From contig CAIVPZ010000010.1 in NCBI GenBank assembly GCA_903907955.1, forward strand, positions 1 to 64,000: a DNA stretch of 64,000 nucleotides, read 5' to 3'. The position numbers and the translations under genes were made by a program. Shown here in pieces: positions 1 through 7,647 of this stretch. Each line of letters starts with the position of its first letter. The first letter of the stretch is position 1. The notes beneath the pieces were generated by a model, which worked only from the letters and a program-made list of their open reading frames with translations, made no database searches and was not told where the DNA came from. This stretch comes from an uncultured Acetobacteraceae bacterium. Its GTDB lineage: Bacteria; Pseudomonadota; Alphaproteobacteria; Acetobacterales; Acetobacteraceae.

Positions 1-46
1 GCTCCTCCCCAGTAAGATTGATCTCGTATGGGCTCTTCCTCGGCAT
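1..46 (-). CDS. IS630-family transposase, N-terminal 15 codons only (runs off window start)
   Basis: On the minus strand an ATG at position 46 opens MPRKSPYEINLTGEE and then leaves the window. The MPRKSPY...LT.EE opening is typical of one group of IS630-family transposases, which cut and paste elements at TA dinucleotides. A strong ribosome binding site (AGGAGGG) lies at about 53-59, just upstream of the ATG, so the start is well placed. Only 15 residues are visible, so family assignment rests on the N-terminal signature alone; catalytic residues are out of view. A C-terminal fragment of the same transposase type lies at 1183-1395. Confidence 0.6.
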   Translation of the reverse strand, partial: MPRKSPYEINLTGEE

Positions 47-176
47 GATACGCCCTCCTGACCGAGGGTGATCCTGCCAAGCCCTCGCGAGTCGGCCTTA
101 CGGAATACGTCACCGTAATTGCGAAAAGGAGTACTTAGTCTTACCTCGATCAGCCAGGTATTACCGGAGGCCGCAC

Positions 177-410
177 ATGCCGACCACGGTCACGCGCAAG
201 GGCCAGGTCACCATCCCCAAGCCGGTGCGCGACCGGCTCGGGATCGTGCCGGGCAGCACCGTCGACTTCGAGCTGGCGCCCGATGGGCGGGTGGTGCTGG
301 TCCGGGCGGGGTCCGGACAGCCGGCGAGCCGCTTCGCCCGGCTGCGCGGCGCCGCCGGCGCCGGCATGAGCACCGACGAGATCATGACCCTGACGCGCGG
401 CGATGCCTGA
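177..410 (+). CDS. AbrB/MazE-family antitoxin (SpoVT-AbrB domain)
   Basis: Small DNA-binding protein of 77 residues. Residues 3-45 form a SpoVT/AbrB swapped-hairpin fold: TRKGQVTIPKPVRDRLGI is the classic signature, followed by G..V.F....G. The C-terminal tail (residues 46-77) would wrap around the toxin. In VapBC-type modules the antitoxin neutralises a PIN-domain RNase and represses its own operon. GGAGG at 165-169 precedes the ATG. The stop overlaps the following toxin gene by 8 bases, so the two are translationally coupled. The toxin looks damaged, so this antitoxin may now be an orphan or may act on related toxins elsewhere (inference). Confidence 0.88.
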   Translation: MPTTVTRKGQVTIPKPVRDRLGIVPGSTVDFELAPDGRVVLVRAGSGQPASRFARLRGAAGAGMSTDEIMTLTRGDA

Positions 411-720
411 CGCCACGCTGGTTGACACCAACGTCCTGCTCGATGTCGTCACCGACGATCCGGCCTGGGCGGCGTGGTCGATCCAGCAACTGGACGCCGC
501 CGCGCTGTTCCTGGCCGCGAAGGTGTTCCAGCGCTACCGCGCCGTCGGCGGCGAGCGCACCGGCGTGCCGCCGGATTTCTTCATCGGCGCGCATGCGGCG
601 GTGGCCGGGTTGCCCTTGCTGACGCGCGATGTGCGGCGGTTTCGGACCTGCTACCCGTCCGTCATGCTGATCTCGCCCAGCCACCTCTCCCACCGGCTGC
701 CGCCCGGTGCCAAGCCATAA
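403..720 (+). CDS. VapC-type PIN-domain toxin, internally deleted
   Basis: PIN-domain RNase toxin partner of the preceding antitoxin. Visible motifs are LVDTNVLLDV (metal ligand Asp8), then PDFFIGAHAAVAGLPLLTRD with Asp58 and Asp76, and a C-terminal RTCYP.V.LI.P segment. The protein is 105 residues; relatives are usually about 135-140. The join QLDAA|ALFLAAKVFQRYR lacks the roughly 35 residues that normally hold the NP..YAE segment with the second acidic active-site residue. The reading frame is kept, which points to an in-frame deletion rather than a random ORF. RNase activity is probably lost (inference). It could persist as an antitoxin-binding decoy. Confidence 0.8.
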   Translation: MPDATLVDTNVLLDVVTDDPAWAAWSIQQLDAAALFLAAKVFQRYRAVGGERTGVPPDFFIGAHAAVAGLPLLTRDVRRFRTCYPSVMLISPSHLSHRLPPGAKP

Positions 721-1182
721 TCCCACCATATTCGCAGCCCAACAAAAATGCAGCTTGTACTTCCAAATTTATCCTATAGAATCAAGGCGTTGCCGTCATC
801 CCTGGCTGCGAAGGAGGCGCACCCAGTGGGTGAGTCGTTGCCTGTTCTTGTCCCCTCCTTCAACCCTGGCCTGCACATCGAGGCGCGCCCTGACCGGCTG
901 AGTGCTGACGGCGGCGCAGTGCTGAATGAGCTGACGATCGGTCGAACCGACGATCCAGGGAACCCGCTCCGTGCCATGGCTTTCAAAGCCGCATCATTGT
1001 TGGGGACTGGATCGCGGACCCCATCTGGGCCAGCGGTCATGGCGCCGCGTCAACAGGCCGGACACATGATCGCATTCGACCCGCGCGTCAGACTGCTCGA
1101 TTTTGCTCTTGCATCCGAGGGGCCGTCCCACACATGGCACGGAGGGGAGCTTCCTGAAATTCCTGTTCGCACCCGGCGGGCC
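721..1182. other. Accessory spacer with no recognisable gene
   Basis: An open frame runs through this stretch into the transposase remnant, but its residues upstream of about 1183 match nothing I recognise. The stretch RLSADGGAVL near 895-920 faintly recalls the start of IS1380-type transposases, too weakly to call. This is most likely scrambled insertion-sequence debris between the toxin-antitoxin pair and the IS630 fragment. Confidence 0.4.
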
Positions 1183-1395
1183 GGCCTCCGCTTTCACTTC
1201 ACGCCCAGGCACGCATCCTGGCTCAACCAGATCGAGATCTGGTTCTCGATCCTCGCCCGCAAGCTGCTGCGGCGGGTCAGCTTCACCTCCCAGCAGGACC
1301 TCAAGGCGCGGATCGAGCAGTTCATCGCCTACTTCAACAAAACCCTCGCCAAGCCGTTCAAGTTGACAAAAACCGGCAAGCCGCCCGTCGCTTGA
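1183..1395 (+). pseudogene. IS630-family transposase, C-terminal remnant
   Basis: About 70 residues beginning FHFTPRHASWLNQIEIWF and ending in KLTKTGKPPVA match the last third of IS630-family DDE transposases. The segment holds the final catalytic acidic residue (the Glu of NQIEIWF) and the helical tail with IEQFIAYFNKTLAKPF. The N-terminal helix-turn-helix and the first two catalytic Asp are absent, so this is a broken copy. Upstream sequence in the same frame is unrelated. With the partial transposase at 1-46 it brackets the toxin-antitoxin genes, which suggests they arrived with or were rearranged by such elements. Confidence 0.82.
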
Positions 1396-1434
1396 TGTAG
1401 ACGGAAATGGGGTCCGTTCTTCCGACGCGCTGCG

Positions 1435-1677
1435 CTAGTCTTCGCTTCCCGGACCCTTCTTGAGCCCGATTCCGGCGAACTTCTTGTTGAACTTCGCCAC
1501 CTGGCCGCCGGTGTCCATGATGCGCTGCACGCCGGTCCAGGCCGGGTGCGATTTCGGGTCGATGTCCAGCCGCAGCGTGTCGCCGGGCTTGCCCATGCAG
1601 GACCGGGTCTTGAACGTGGTCCCGTCGGTCATCACAATGTTGACCTCGTGGTAGTCGGGGTGAATGCCCGCTTTCAT
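1435..1677 (-). CDS. rpmE: 50S ribosomal protein L31
   Basis: Eighty-residue L31 of the large ribosomal subunit, at the intersubunit bridge. Signatures are [20 protein letters not shown], the [13 protein letters not shown] block and a basic C-terminal tail ([13 protein letters not shown]). The open frame runs further upstream, but the ATG at 1677 starts exactly at the conserved MK..IHP N-terminus. Only one cysteine (Cys27) is present, so this is the form without the four-cysteine zinc site; such paralogues do not depend on zinc. The gene is divergent from icd, with about 200 bases between the two starts. Confidence 0.95.
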   Translation of the reverse strand: MKAGIHPDYHEVNIVMTDGTTFKTRSCMGKPGDTLRLDIDPKSHPAWTGVQRIMDTGGQVAKFNKKFAGIGLKKGPGSED

Positions 1678-1876
1678 CGCTGCTCGCTCCTGACTGGTCC
1701 CGCCGATCCCGACCGGCCGGACAGGGGGCGGCCTATAGGCCGGCGGCGGCGGCGATGCAAGGCCGGCTTCTCCCGCCACGCACCGCCGCCGCTTGTGCGG
1801 CGCCGGGCGGGGTGGCAGAAGCGGCCAACGCGCGACAGCGCACGCGCGACGGGGCATTTTCAAAAAGGACAGATAT

Positions 1877-3103
1877 ATGGCGAAGATCAAGGTGAAGACC
1901 CCCGTCGTGGAGCTCGACGGGGATGAGATGACCCGTATCATCTGGGGCTTCATCAAGGAAAAGCTGATCCTCCCCTATCTCGACATTGATCTCAAGTATT
2001 ACGACCTCGGCATCGAGCATCGCGACGCCACCGACGACCGCGTTACCGTCGAATCGGCCCTCGCCATCAAGCAGTATGGAGTCGGCGTCAAGTGCGCCAC
2101 CATCACCCCCGACGAGGCCCGGGTGGCCGAGTTTGGCCTGAAGAAGATGTGGCGCAGCCCCAACGGCACCATCCGCAACATCCTCGACGGCACCATCTTC
2201 CGCGAGCCGATCATCTGCCGCAACGTGCCCCGCCTGGTGCCGCACTGGACCCAGCCGATCGTCATCGGCCGCCACGCCTACGGCGACGTCTACCGCGCCA
2301 CCGAAACCAAAATTCCCGGCCCGGGAAAAGTCACGCTGGTCTATCAGCCGGCCGACGGCGGCGCGCCGCATGTGATGGACGTGCACGACTTCAAAGGCCC
2401 GGGCGTCGCCCTGGCCATGCACAATACCCGCGCCTCGATCGAGGGCTTCGCCCGCGCCAGCTTCAACTACGGGCTGCTGCGCAACTACCCGGTCTATCTC
2501 TCCACCAAGAACACCATCCTCAAGGCCTATGACGGCATGTTCAAGGACGTGTTCCAGGAGATTTTCGACGCCGATTTCAAGGCCGCGTTCGACGCCGCCG
2601 GCCTCGCCTATGAACACCGCCTGATCGACGACATGGTGGCCTGCGCGCTGAAATGGAGCGGCGGCTACCTCTGGGCCTGCAAGAACTACGATGGCGACGT
2701 GCAGAGCGACATCGTCGCCCAGGGCTTCGGCTCGCTGGGCCTGATGACCTCGGTGCTGATGTCGCCGGACGGACACACGGTGGAGAGCGAAGCGGCGCAC
2801 GGCACCGTCACCCGCCACTTCCGCGAGCACCAGAAGGGCCGCGAGACCAGCACCAACCCGATCGCCTCGATCTTCGCCTGGACCCGCGGCCTGGTCTACC
2901 GTGGCCAGTTCGACAACACACCGGACGTCACCGCCTTCGCCGAGACGCTGGAGCGGGTGTGCGTCGAGACGGTGGAAAGCGGCGCCATGACCAAGGACCT
3001 TTCCATCCTGATCAGCAAGGACCAGCCCTGGCTGAACACCCAGGCCTTCCTGGCCAGGATCGACGCCAACCTGCGGACGGCGATGCAGCAGCAACAGCAG
3101 TAG
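1877..3103 (+). CDS. icd: NADP-dependent isocitrate dehydrogenase
   Basis: Cytosolic TCA-cycle enzyme that decarboxylates isocitrate to 2-oxoglutarate with NADP. Its 408 residues fit the monocistronic, eukaryote-like homodimeric class. Visible signatures are [12 protein letters not shown] at the N-terminus, the substrate-binding SPNGTIRN segment, Arg/Lys-rich active-site strands, [18 protein letters not shown] and the NADP loop [19 protein letters not shown]. The open frame extends 28 codons upstream, but the ATG at 1877 is preceded by AAAAAGGA and gives the standard MAKIKVK.P start. The last four residues are a run of glutamines. An intergenic hairpin repeat follows at once. Confidence 0.97.
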   Translation: MAKIKVKTPVVELDGDEMTRIIWGFIKEKLILPYLDIDLKYYDLGIEHRDATDDRVTVESALAIKQYGVGVKCATITPDEARVAEFGLKKMWRSPNGTIRNILDGTIFREPIICRNVPRLVPHWTQPIVIGRHAYGDVYRATETKIPGPGKVTLVYQPADGGAPHVMDVHDFKGPGVALAMHNTRASIEGFARASFNYGLLRNYPVYLSTKNTILKAYDGMFKDVFQEIFDADFKAAFDAAGLAYEHRLIDDMVACALKWSGGYLWACKNYDGDVQSDIVAQGFGSLGLMTSVLMSPDGHTVESEAAHGTVTRHFREHQKGRETSTNPIASIFAWTRGLVYRGQFDNTPDVTAFAETLERVCVETVESGAMTKDLSILISKDQPWLNTQAFLARIDANLRTAMQQQQQ

Positions 3104-3104
3104 A

Positions 3105-3212
3105 AGGAAGGCCAGGGCGCTGGACCCGCAAGGGGGCAGTGGCCCCCTTGACCCCATTGGGTTCCAAGGGCCTATGGCCCTTGGTGGTTTCGGGGCGATG
3201 CCCGACAGGACC
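3105..3212 (+). repeat. Composite intergenic hairpin repeat, copy 1
   Basis: Directly after the icd stop. It contains two perfect 9-bp stems: CAAGGGGGC (3129-3137) with GCCCCCTTG (3142-3150), and CCAAGGGCC/GGCCCTTGG around 3164-3184. A degenerate GGGGCGATGCCC stem follows near 3191. The module order GGCCAGGGCGC...GGACCCGCAAGGGGGC...ACCCCATT recurs in other gaps of this window. It may act as a terminator for icd and resembles REP/BIME elements. From 3213 to 3449 I see no gene, only the leader of the next gene. Confidence 0.75.
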
Positions 3213-3449
3213 CTGGCAAGGTCACCGGCGCCGCGCTAGGATCAACATCTGAGGCATGCGCCGGCAACAAACAATCGCTCCATGGCCGCGCGGGTGTTTG
3301 CCCGCAGACCAACGAAACGTGCCCACCGCCTGACTTGGTTATGCTGCAGCGAGACGTTAGTGTACCGGTCCGAACGGCGTCCACTTCCGGAACGGCTGGG
3401 CTTGGGGATGGTCGGCCGGGTGCGGTCGCTGACGGAGCATGAGGGAAGC

Positions 3450-3938
3450 ATGAAGGGCACGAGCGGCTTGATGGCATTGAGCGCGGTGGCGGCGGGCGCG
3501 CTGGCGGCGCTGCTGGTTCTGGCCGGCCCGGCGCGGGCGGCGGACGCGGCGCCGGCCGCAACGACGGCGGTGGCCGTTGCCACGGCTCCGGCCGACCAGC
3601 CGCCGGCCATTCGCGCCATGACCGATGGCGAGAAGGCGGCGACCGGCTGCGTGATCAGCGCCGCCGCGACCACCGGCCTCGTCTACGCGATCGGTCCGTC
3701 GGAATTCGTCATGGTCGTGGTCGGCGGCCTGATCGTGCCGTCGTCATCCCCGGTGCTGTTTGTCGGCCTGATCAGCACCATCACCAGCATGGCGTGCGGC
3801 GCCGGCGCGGCGATTACGCCGGCGGTGCAGTGGGGCTGGCGACAGTTTGCCCCCCAGAACCCGCAGCAAGGACCGGCGGCCGCTGCCGATCCGGGTGCCC
3901 AGGCGAACACCGCGGCAGCGCCGAAGCCGGCGCAGTGA
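3450..3938 (+). CDS. Exported paired-cysteine membrane protein, array member 1
   Basis: Unrecognised family; 162 residues. A signal peptide (residues 1-30, cut near ARA|AD) precedes an Ala/Pro-rich linker (31-55). The domain shared with the next three genes (57-128) follows: MTDGEKAATGC, a hydrophobic helix, GPSEF, a second hydrophobic stretch containing LIVPSSSP, then MACGAG and PAVQW. The two cysteines (67 and 116) are 49 apart. A short Pro/Gln/Ala tail ends it. The ATG at 3450 has GAGGGA upstream and gives a clean signal peptide. The domain is probably a membrane helical hairpin facing the periplasm, with a possible disulfide (inference). First gene of a same-strand array. Confidence 0.75.
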   Translation: MKGTSGLMALSAVAAGALAALLVLAGPARAADAAPAATTAVAVATAPADQPPAIRAMTDGEKAATGCVISAAATTGLVYAIGPSEFVMVVVGGLIVPSSSPVLFVGLISTITSMACGAGAAITPAVQWGWRQFAPQNPQQGPAAAADPGAQANTAAAPKPAQ

Positions 3939-3984
3939 CGACTTGAACCACCGGACGCAGCGTTTGGCCTGGAGAGAAAAGCGG

Positions 3985-4533
3985 ATGACGAAACTCGGGC
4001 GCACAGGGTTGGTCATGATGGCGGCGTTGACGCTCGGCGCGCCCGCGCAGCTCTGGGCGCAGGGGGTTCCGCCGGGCGTCACCATCGGCATTGCCAATGG
4101 GGTGGTGGCCCGGACGGCCCAGGCGGGCGCCAACCCGCCGGCGGCGGGCGATTCGGCTCCGGCAACCGCCGATTCGGGCGGGCTGTCCGACGCCACCAAG
4201 CAAGGCATCGGCTGCCTTGTCACCAGCGGGGCCGCGGTGACCTACGCAACGATCTGGGCCGGGGCAACCGAGTCGCTGATGATCGCGGCCGGGGGTTTGC
4301 TGGTGCCTTCAATGTCGCCGACCCTTTGGCTCGGTCTCGCCTCGACCGTTGTGGCCGCAACCTGCGCCCTTGGCGCAACGGCAACGCCGGTGGTGCTGTG
4401 GGCGATCGAGCAGAAGGACAACATCGCCGCCAATCTCGACTGGCAGATCAGGCAGACCGGCACCGGGGTGGGGGCGCTGTTCACGGCGCCGGCCAAACCC
4501 GGGTCGCGCGAACTGGCCGAGGGCACACGATGA
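3985..4533 (+). CDS. Exported paired-cysteine membrane protein, array member 2
   Basis: Paralogue of the preceding gene; 182 residues. Signal peptide 1-25 (WAQ|G), low-complexity linker to about 65, then the shared domain at 67-142: LSDATKQGIGC, a hydrophobic helix, GATESLM, GGLLVPSMSP, a hydrophobic helix, ATCALGATATPVVLWAIEQ. The cysteines are at 77 and 127, 50 apart. The C-terminal tail carries KDNIAANLDWQ, also echoed in members 3 and 4 (DNIGAQ, GNIGAR). GGAGAGAAAA precedes the ATG at 3985. The stop overlaps the next possible ATG (4530) in an ATGA junction, so members 2 and 3 are probably co-translated. Function unknown. Confidence 0.75.
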   Translation: MTKLGRTGLVMMAALTLGAPAQLWAQGVPPGVTIGIANGVVARTAQAGANPPAAGDSAPATADSGGLSDATKQGIGCLVTSGAAVTYATIWAGATESLMIAAGGLLVPSMSPTLWLGLASTVVAATCALGATATPVVLWAIEQKDNIAANLDWQIRQTGTGVGALFTAPAKPGSRELAEGTR

Positions 4534-5471
4534 TTCGCGCCGAACGATCCGTCCCGGACGCCCGGAATTTGGGGGAAACCGTGCATTATTCGTCTTCCTG
4601 GAAGCTGCCCGCGTTTGCCCTTGCGCTGATGCTGATGGGCGGAACGGTGCCGGCGCTGGCGGACGACTCCGCTGCCGCGGCAGCCGCCCCGGTGGTGACC
4701 GCAGCAGCCGGTGGCGCCGGCGTGTCGGAGGTAACCATCGCGCCGATGCCCGATGCCGCGGTGCCTGGCGCCTACTGCATTGCCGGTGCGACAGCCGCGA
4801 TGATCGCGGTTTTTGCCGCCGGGCCGACGGAAGGCATCATGATCCTGTCAGGTGCAATGCACCTGCCGTCGAGCACCGCAGTGATGTTCATTCCGCTGAT
4901 GTCGATTCTCGGCGGCGGCGCCTGCGCCATCGGCGCGGCGGCCCAACCGGCAATTTCGTGGGCGATCGAGCAGTCCGACAACATCGGCGCCCAGGTCAGC
5001 GCAGCCGGCCAGTCCGTGTTCTCGTCCGGTTCCAGCGCGCCCGTCTCCGGCGCGGCCGGTGCCGAGGCCGCGAACAAGGAAAAGGAAACCGCGGTACGGG
5101 CACTCACCGAGGGCGAGACCCAGTCGGTGGGCTGCGTTGCCGGCGCGCTGGCCGGTTTCGGGGCAGCCATGGCGACATCGCCGATGGAAGTGGCGATGCT
5201 GTCCTCGGGCGCGAACACCGTGGTGTCCACCACGCCTATTCTGGCTCTGGGCCTGATCGGCACCATCGTCGCCTCGGGCTGCGCCATCGGCACCTACGCG
5301 ATCCTGCCGATCCAGGCTTTCTTCAATAATTTCAGCGCAATCGGCGACAGCGTGGTCAGCGGTCTGGGGCATATCGGCAGCATGGCCAGCGACGGCGCGA
5401 GCCGTACCCTGGCGCTGGTGAGGGGCAGCCCCGCCGCCCTCGAAGTCGCGGACGGCACCGCGAGCCGCTGA
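4530..5471 (+). CDS. Exported paired-cysteine membrane protein, array member 3, two-domain fusion
   Basis: 313 residues from the ATG at 4530. A GTG at 4581 with GGGGGAA just upstream gives a tighter signal peptide and is a serious alternative (296 residues). It carries two copies of the array domain: residues about 78-147 (Cys83 and Cys132, GPTEGIM, HLPSSTAVM, ACAIGAAAQPAISWAIEQ) and about 190-262 (LTEGETQSVGC, Cys202 and Cys251, SPMEVAM). Each pair is 49 apart. A Ser/Ala/Gly-rich linker and the charged NKEKET segment separate the domains. The C-terminal 45 residues are new to this member. It looks like a tandem-duplication fusion. Function unknown. Confidence 0.72.
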   Translation: MIRAERSVPDARNLGETVHYSSSWKLPAFALALMLMGGTVPALADDSAAAAAAPVVTAAAGGAGVSEVTIAPMPDAAVPGAYCIAGATAAMIAVFAAGPTEGIMILSGAMHLPSSTAVMFIPLMSILGGGACAIGAAAQPAISWAIEQSDNIGAQVSAAGQSVFSSGSSAPVSGAAGAEAANKEKETAVRALTEGETQSVGCVAGALAGFGAAMATSPMEVAMLSSGANTVVSTTPILALGLIGTIVASGCAIGTYAILPIQAFFNNFSAIGDSVVSGLGHIGSMASDGASRTLALVRGSPAALEVADGTASR

Positions 5472-5552
5472 GAGTTTGTGAATGAATGCCCGCAACGCTC
5501 CGACCTTTCCGGAAACGCTCAATGCTATCAGCGGGCGTCCATTCACAAGTTC
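5472..5552. repeat. MITE-like inverted repeat between array members 3 and 4
   Basis: Two 22-base arms (5472-5493 and 5531-5552) are inverted copies matching at 18 of 22 positions; their core is TTGTGAATGaAtGCCCGC against TTGTGAATGgAcGCCCGC. The loop is 37 bases. A partial third copy of the outer end (GAGCTTGTGAA, inverted) lies at about 5560-5570, and a further arm matching 19 of 22 is at 45810-45831. The element begins at the stop codon of the upstream gene. It looks like a non-autonomous insertion remnant or paired insertion-sequence ends. No target-site duplication is evident. Confidence 0.6.
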
Positions 5553-5605
5553 GATTGCTTCACAAGCTCTGAGTCCGTCATGAAGTGTTCGAGGAGAGTC
5601 CGGGT

Positions 5606-6088
5606 ATGACGAAGAGTAAGGGTGTCGCGGCGATCCTGGTGGCTGTCGTGCTCGGGTTTGGCGCTCCTCGGATGGCTTTGGCACAAGCGCCGGGCAGCAG
5701 CACCGACGCAGCACCGGCCGCCGCAGCTGCCCCGGCTGATCCCAGTGACCTCAGCGACGGCGAAAAAGCCGCCGCGGGATGCGGCGTCGCCGCGGCGGGC
5801 GGCCTCGTCGCCACCTACGCCGCAGGTCCGAGTGAAATCGCCATGTTATGGGGCGGCGGCATGTTGGTGCCGTCCGGCAGCGTCATGCTGGCGGTGGCGC
5901 TGCTGGGGCAGATCGGTGCGTCCGCCTGCGCAATCGGCGTGCTGGCGACTCCGACCGTGCTCTGGGCCTACGACCAGTCGGGCAATATCGGCGCCCGGCT
6001 GATCCAGGTGACCGCCGGGCTGGGCAACCGGGTGCTGGCGGTTGTCGGTCAGGGCGATGCCCCGGATGGTGGTGTTGCCGCGCAGTAA
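5606..6088 (+). CDS. Exported paired-cysteine membrane protein, array member 4
   Basis: 160 residues. Signal peptide 1-27 (ALA|QA), Ala/Pro linker to about 47, then the shared domain at 49-122: LSDGEKAAAGC, GPSEIAM, GGMLVPSGS, SACAIGVLATPTVLWAYDQ. Cys59 and Cys108 are 49 apart. The tail SGNIGARLIQV resembles members 2 and 3. The ATG at 5606 is preceded by GAGGAGA at 5591-5597. An upstream in-frame GTG at 5585 is less likely because it would displace the signal peptide. It is separated from member 3 by the MITE-like repeat and followed by a strong hairpin. Function unknown; probably inner-membrane with a periplasmic face (inference). Confidence 0.75.
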   Translation: MTKSKGVAAILVAVVLGFGAPRMALAQAPGSSTDAAPAAAAAPADPSDLSDGEKAAAGCGVAAAGGLVATYAAGPSEIAMLWGGGMLVPSGSVMLAVALLGQIGASACAIGVLATPTVLWAYDQSGNIGARLIQVTAGLGNRVLAVVGQGDAPDGGVAAQ

Positions 6089-6097
6089 TGTGAAAGC

Positions 6098-6144
6098 GGC
6101 CGACCGGCCGGGCAGATGGTTGCCACCTGCCCGGCCGGTCGGCC
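6098..6144. terminator. Strong hairpin between convergent genes
   Basis: Perfect 18-bp stem: GGCCGACCGGCCGGGCAG (6098-6115) pairs with its exact complement at 6127-6144 across an 11-base loop. There is no T-run on either side. It lies between the end of the paired-cysteine array and a convergent gene, so it probably ends transcription from both. Confidence 0.65.
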
Positions 6145-6180
6145 GGAGAACAGGCCGATCCGGCCTGGCCGCGGATCGCG

Positions 6181-6612
6181 CTAATTGTTCACGATGTGGC
6201 TGATCAGCCAGCCGCCGATCAAGGCGCCGCCGCCGAGGATGCCGACATAGGCGAGGTCGCTGCGGGCGGCGGCGTCGCGCGCTTCCGTCGCACCGGTGAT
6301 CTGCTCGCCGAGCACGGCGCCGGCGGCGCGGGCTTCGGCCACGGCCGGGGCAAGCGGCGCGCGCACCGCAACAGCCGCTGCCGGAGCGGCGGCACGCAGC
6401 CCGACGGCACGCAGCAGCGGGGCGGTCAGGGCGCCACCGGTCAACAGGTCGGCAATCACGAGGCCGCCCACGACACCACCGGTGATCGCGAGAGTCTTGA
6501 CGAAACTGCCGTCGTCCGAAGCCGCCGGGGTTGCGTCTGCCGGCTGGGCCTGGGCGAACGCAGAGATGGGCAGCATGCAAGCGGCCACCAGAACAACGAT
6601 CGATTTCCGCAT
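6181..6612 (-). CDS. Small exported glycine-rich membrane protein, unknown function
   Basis: 143 residues, not recognised. A signal peptide (1-21, AFA|QA) is followed by a hydrophobic Gly-zipper segment (about 37-60, GGVVGGLVIADLL then GGAL), an Ala/Arg-rich helical middle that may coil, and a final hydrophobic segment (AYVGILGGGALIGGWLIS) ending in HIVNN. The ATG at 6612 has GAAGGAGCG upstream. It is convergent with the paired-cysteine array and resembles it in size, export and Ala-rich style, but it has no domain cysteine pair. Its only cysteine is in the signal peptide (Cys12). It may be a functional neighbour of the array or simply adjacent. Confidence 0.6.
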   Translation of the reverse strand: MRKSIVVLVAACMLPISAFAQAQPADATPAASDDGSFVKTLAITGGVVGGLVIADLLTGGALTAPLLRAVGLRAAAPAAAVAVRAPLAPAVAEARAAGAVLGEQITGATEARDAAARSDLAYVGILGGGALIGGWLISHIVNN

Positions 6613-6740
6613 CAAGAACGCTCCTTCATTGCAGCTGGCGGGCAAGCAGAGGGGGTGGTTCGGGCCGTAATAGCCAGCGTCTGAAGCTAGCCGTGCCCCC
6701 GCCCGGAAGCAAGCCGGTCCCACCGCGGCTTCCCCCCGAT

Positions 6741-6806
6741 AAAGGAATGGGGTCAAGGGGGCCACTGCCCCCTTGCGGGTCCAGGGCAGCGCCCTGGCCT
6801 TCCTTC
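6741..6806 (-). repeat. Composite intergenic hairpin repeat, copy 2
   Basis: Inverted copy of the icd-downstream repeat. Read on the minus strand it runs AAGGAAGGCCAGGGCGCTG, then the CAAGGGGGC/GCCCCCTTG stem, then GACCCCATTCC. Here the CCAGGGC.GCCCTGG stem is intact. It lies just past the stop of phbB on that strand, the same relation as to icd. Confidence 0.8.
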
Positions 6807-6819
6807 CCCGCCGCCCAAG

Positions 6820-7542
6820 TCAGTACATGTGCTGCCCACCGTTGATCGACAGGGTCGAGCCGGTAATGAAGTCCGCCTCGTCGGCGGTCAGGAACACGAC
6901 CCCGCGCGCGATGTCGTCGGCATGGCCGAGCCGGCCCATCGGGATGCGGGCGACGATCTTCTGCAGCACGTCCTCGGGCACCGCGCGCACCATTTCGGTA
7001 TCCACATAGCCCGGCGCCACGGCGTTGACGGTGATGCCGAACTTGGCGCCTTCCTGCGCCAGCGCCTTGGTGAAACCGTGGATGCCCGACTTGGCGGCGG
7101 CATAGTTGACCTGGCCATACTGACCGGCCTGGCCGTTCAGCGAGCCGATATTGACGATACGGCCGAATTTCGCCGCGCGCATGTCGTCGAACACCAGCTT
7201 GCACAGGTTGAAGCAGGAGCCGAGATTGGTATCGACCACCGCATCCCACATATCGCGCGTCATCCGCGTCATGGTGGCGTCGCGGGTAATGCCGGCATTG
7301 TTGACCAGGATTTCGATCTTGCCGAACTCGGCGTGGATCTTGTCAACGCCTTCCTTGCAAGCCTCGAAACTGCTGACATCGAACTTGGCAACAGCGATGC
7401 CCGTTTCCGCCTTGAACGCTTCGGCGGCTGCGTCATTGCCACCGTAATTGGCGATTACCACACGGCCCGCGGCCTTCAACTCCCGGCTGATTTCCGCGCC
7501 AATCCCGCGCGTCCCCCCCGTCACGAGTGCAATCCTGCTCAT
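6820..7542 (-). CDS. phbB: Acetoacetyl-CoA reductase
   Basis: NADPH-dependent short-chain dehydrogenase that reduces acetoacetyl-CoA to (R)-3-hydroxybutyryl-CoA for polyhydroxybutyrate storage. Its 240 residues match the family length. Motifs: the Rossmann TGGTRGIG at residues 8-15, NNAG at 86-89, the catalytic serine in IGSLNGQ, the YAAAKSG Tyr/Lys pair, and the C-terminal FITGSTLSINGGQHMY that is characteristic of PhaB rather than FabG. No thiolase (phaA) or synthase lies alongside, so it stands apart from the rest of the pathway. The composite repeat follows it. Confidence 0.93.
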   Translation of the reverse strand: MSRIALVTGGTRGIGAEISRELKAAGRVVIANYGGNDAAAEAFKAETGIAVAKFDVSSFEACKEGVDKIHAEFGKIEILVNNAGITRDATMTRMTRDMWDAVVDTNLGSCFNLCKLVFDDMRAAKFGRIVNIGSLNGQAGQYGQVNYAAAKSGIHGFTKALAQEGAKFGITVNAVAPGYVDTEMVRAVPEDVLQKIVARIPMGRLGHADDIARGVVFLTADEADFITGSTLSINGGQHMY

Positions 7543-7647
7543 TCGAATCCTCCCAGTTGAACCTTAGCCCGTTGAACCCTTGGACGGCAGCGTAGCATCC
7601 GTTTCGGGCTACGCCAGCCGCAACAGCATCAATCCTTGCGGGCGTCC

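Noticed and set aside
895-960. IS1380-like stretch RLSADGGAVL
   Set aside because: Too short and not continued by family motifs.
1733-3157. Long minus-strand open frame (474 codons) opposite icd
   Set aside because: Shadow of icd in high-GC DNA; it matches no protein and the plus-strand gene is certain.
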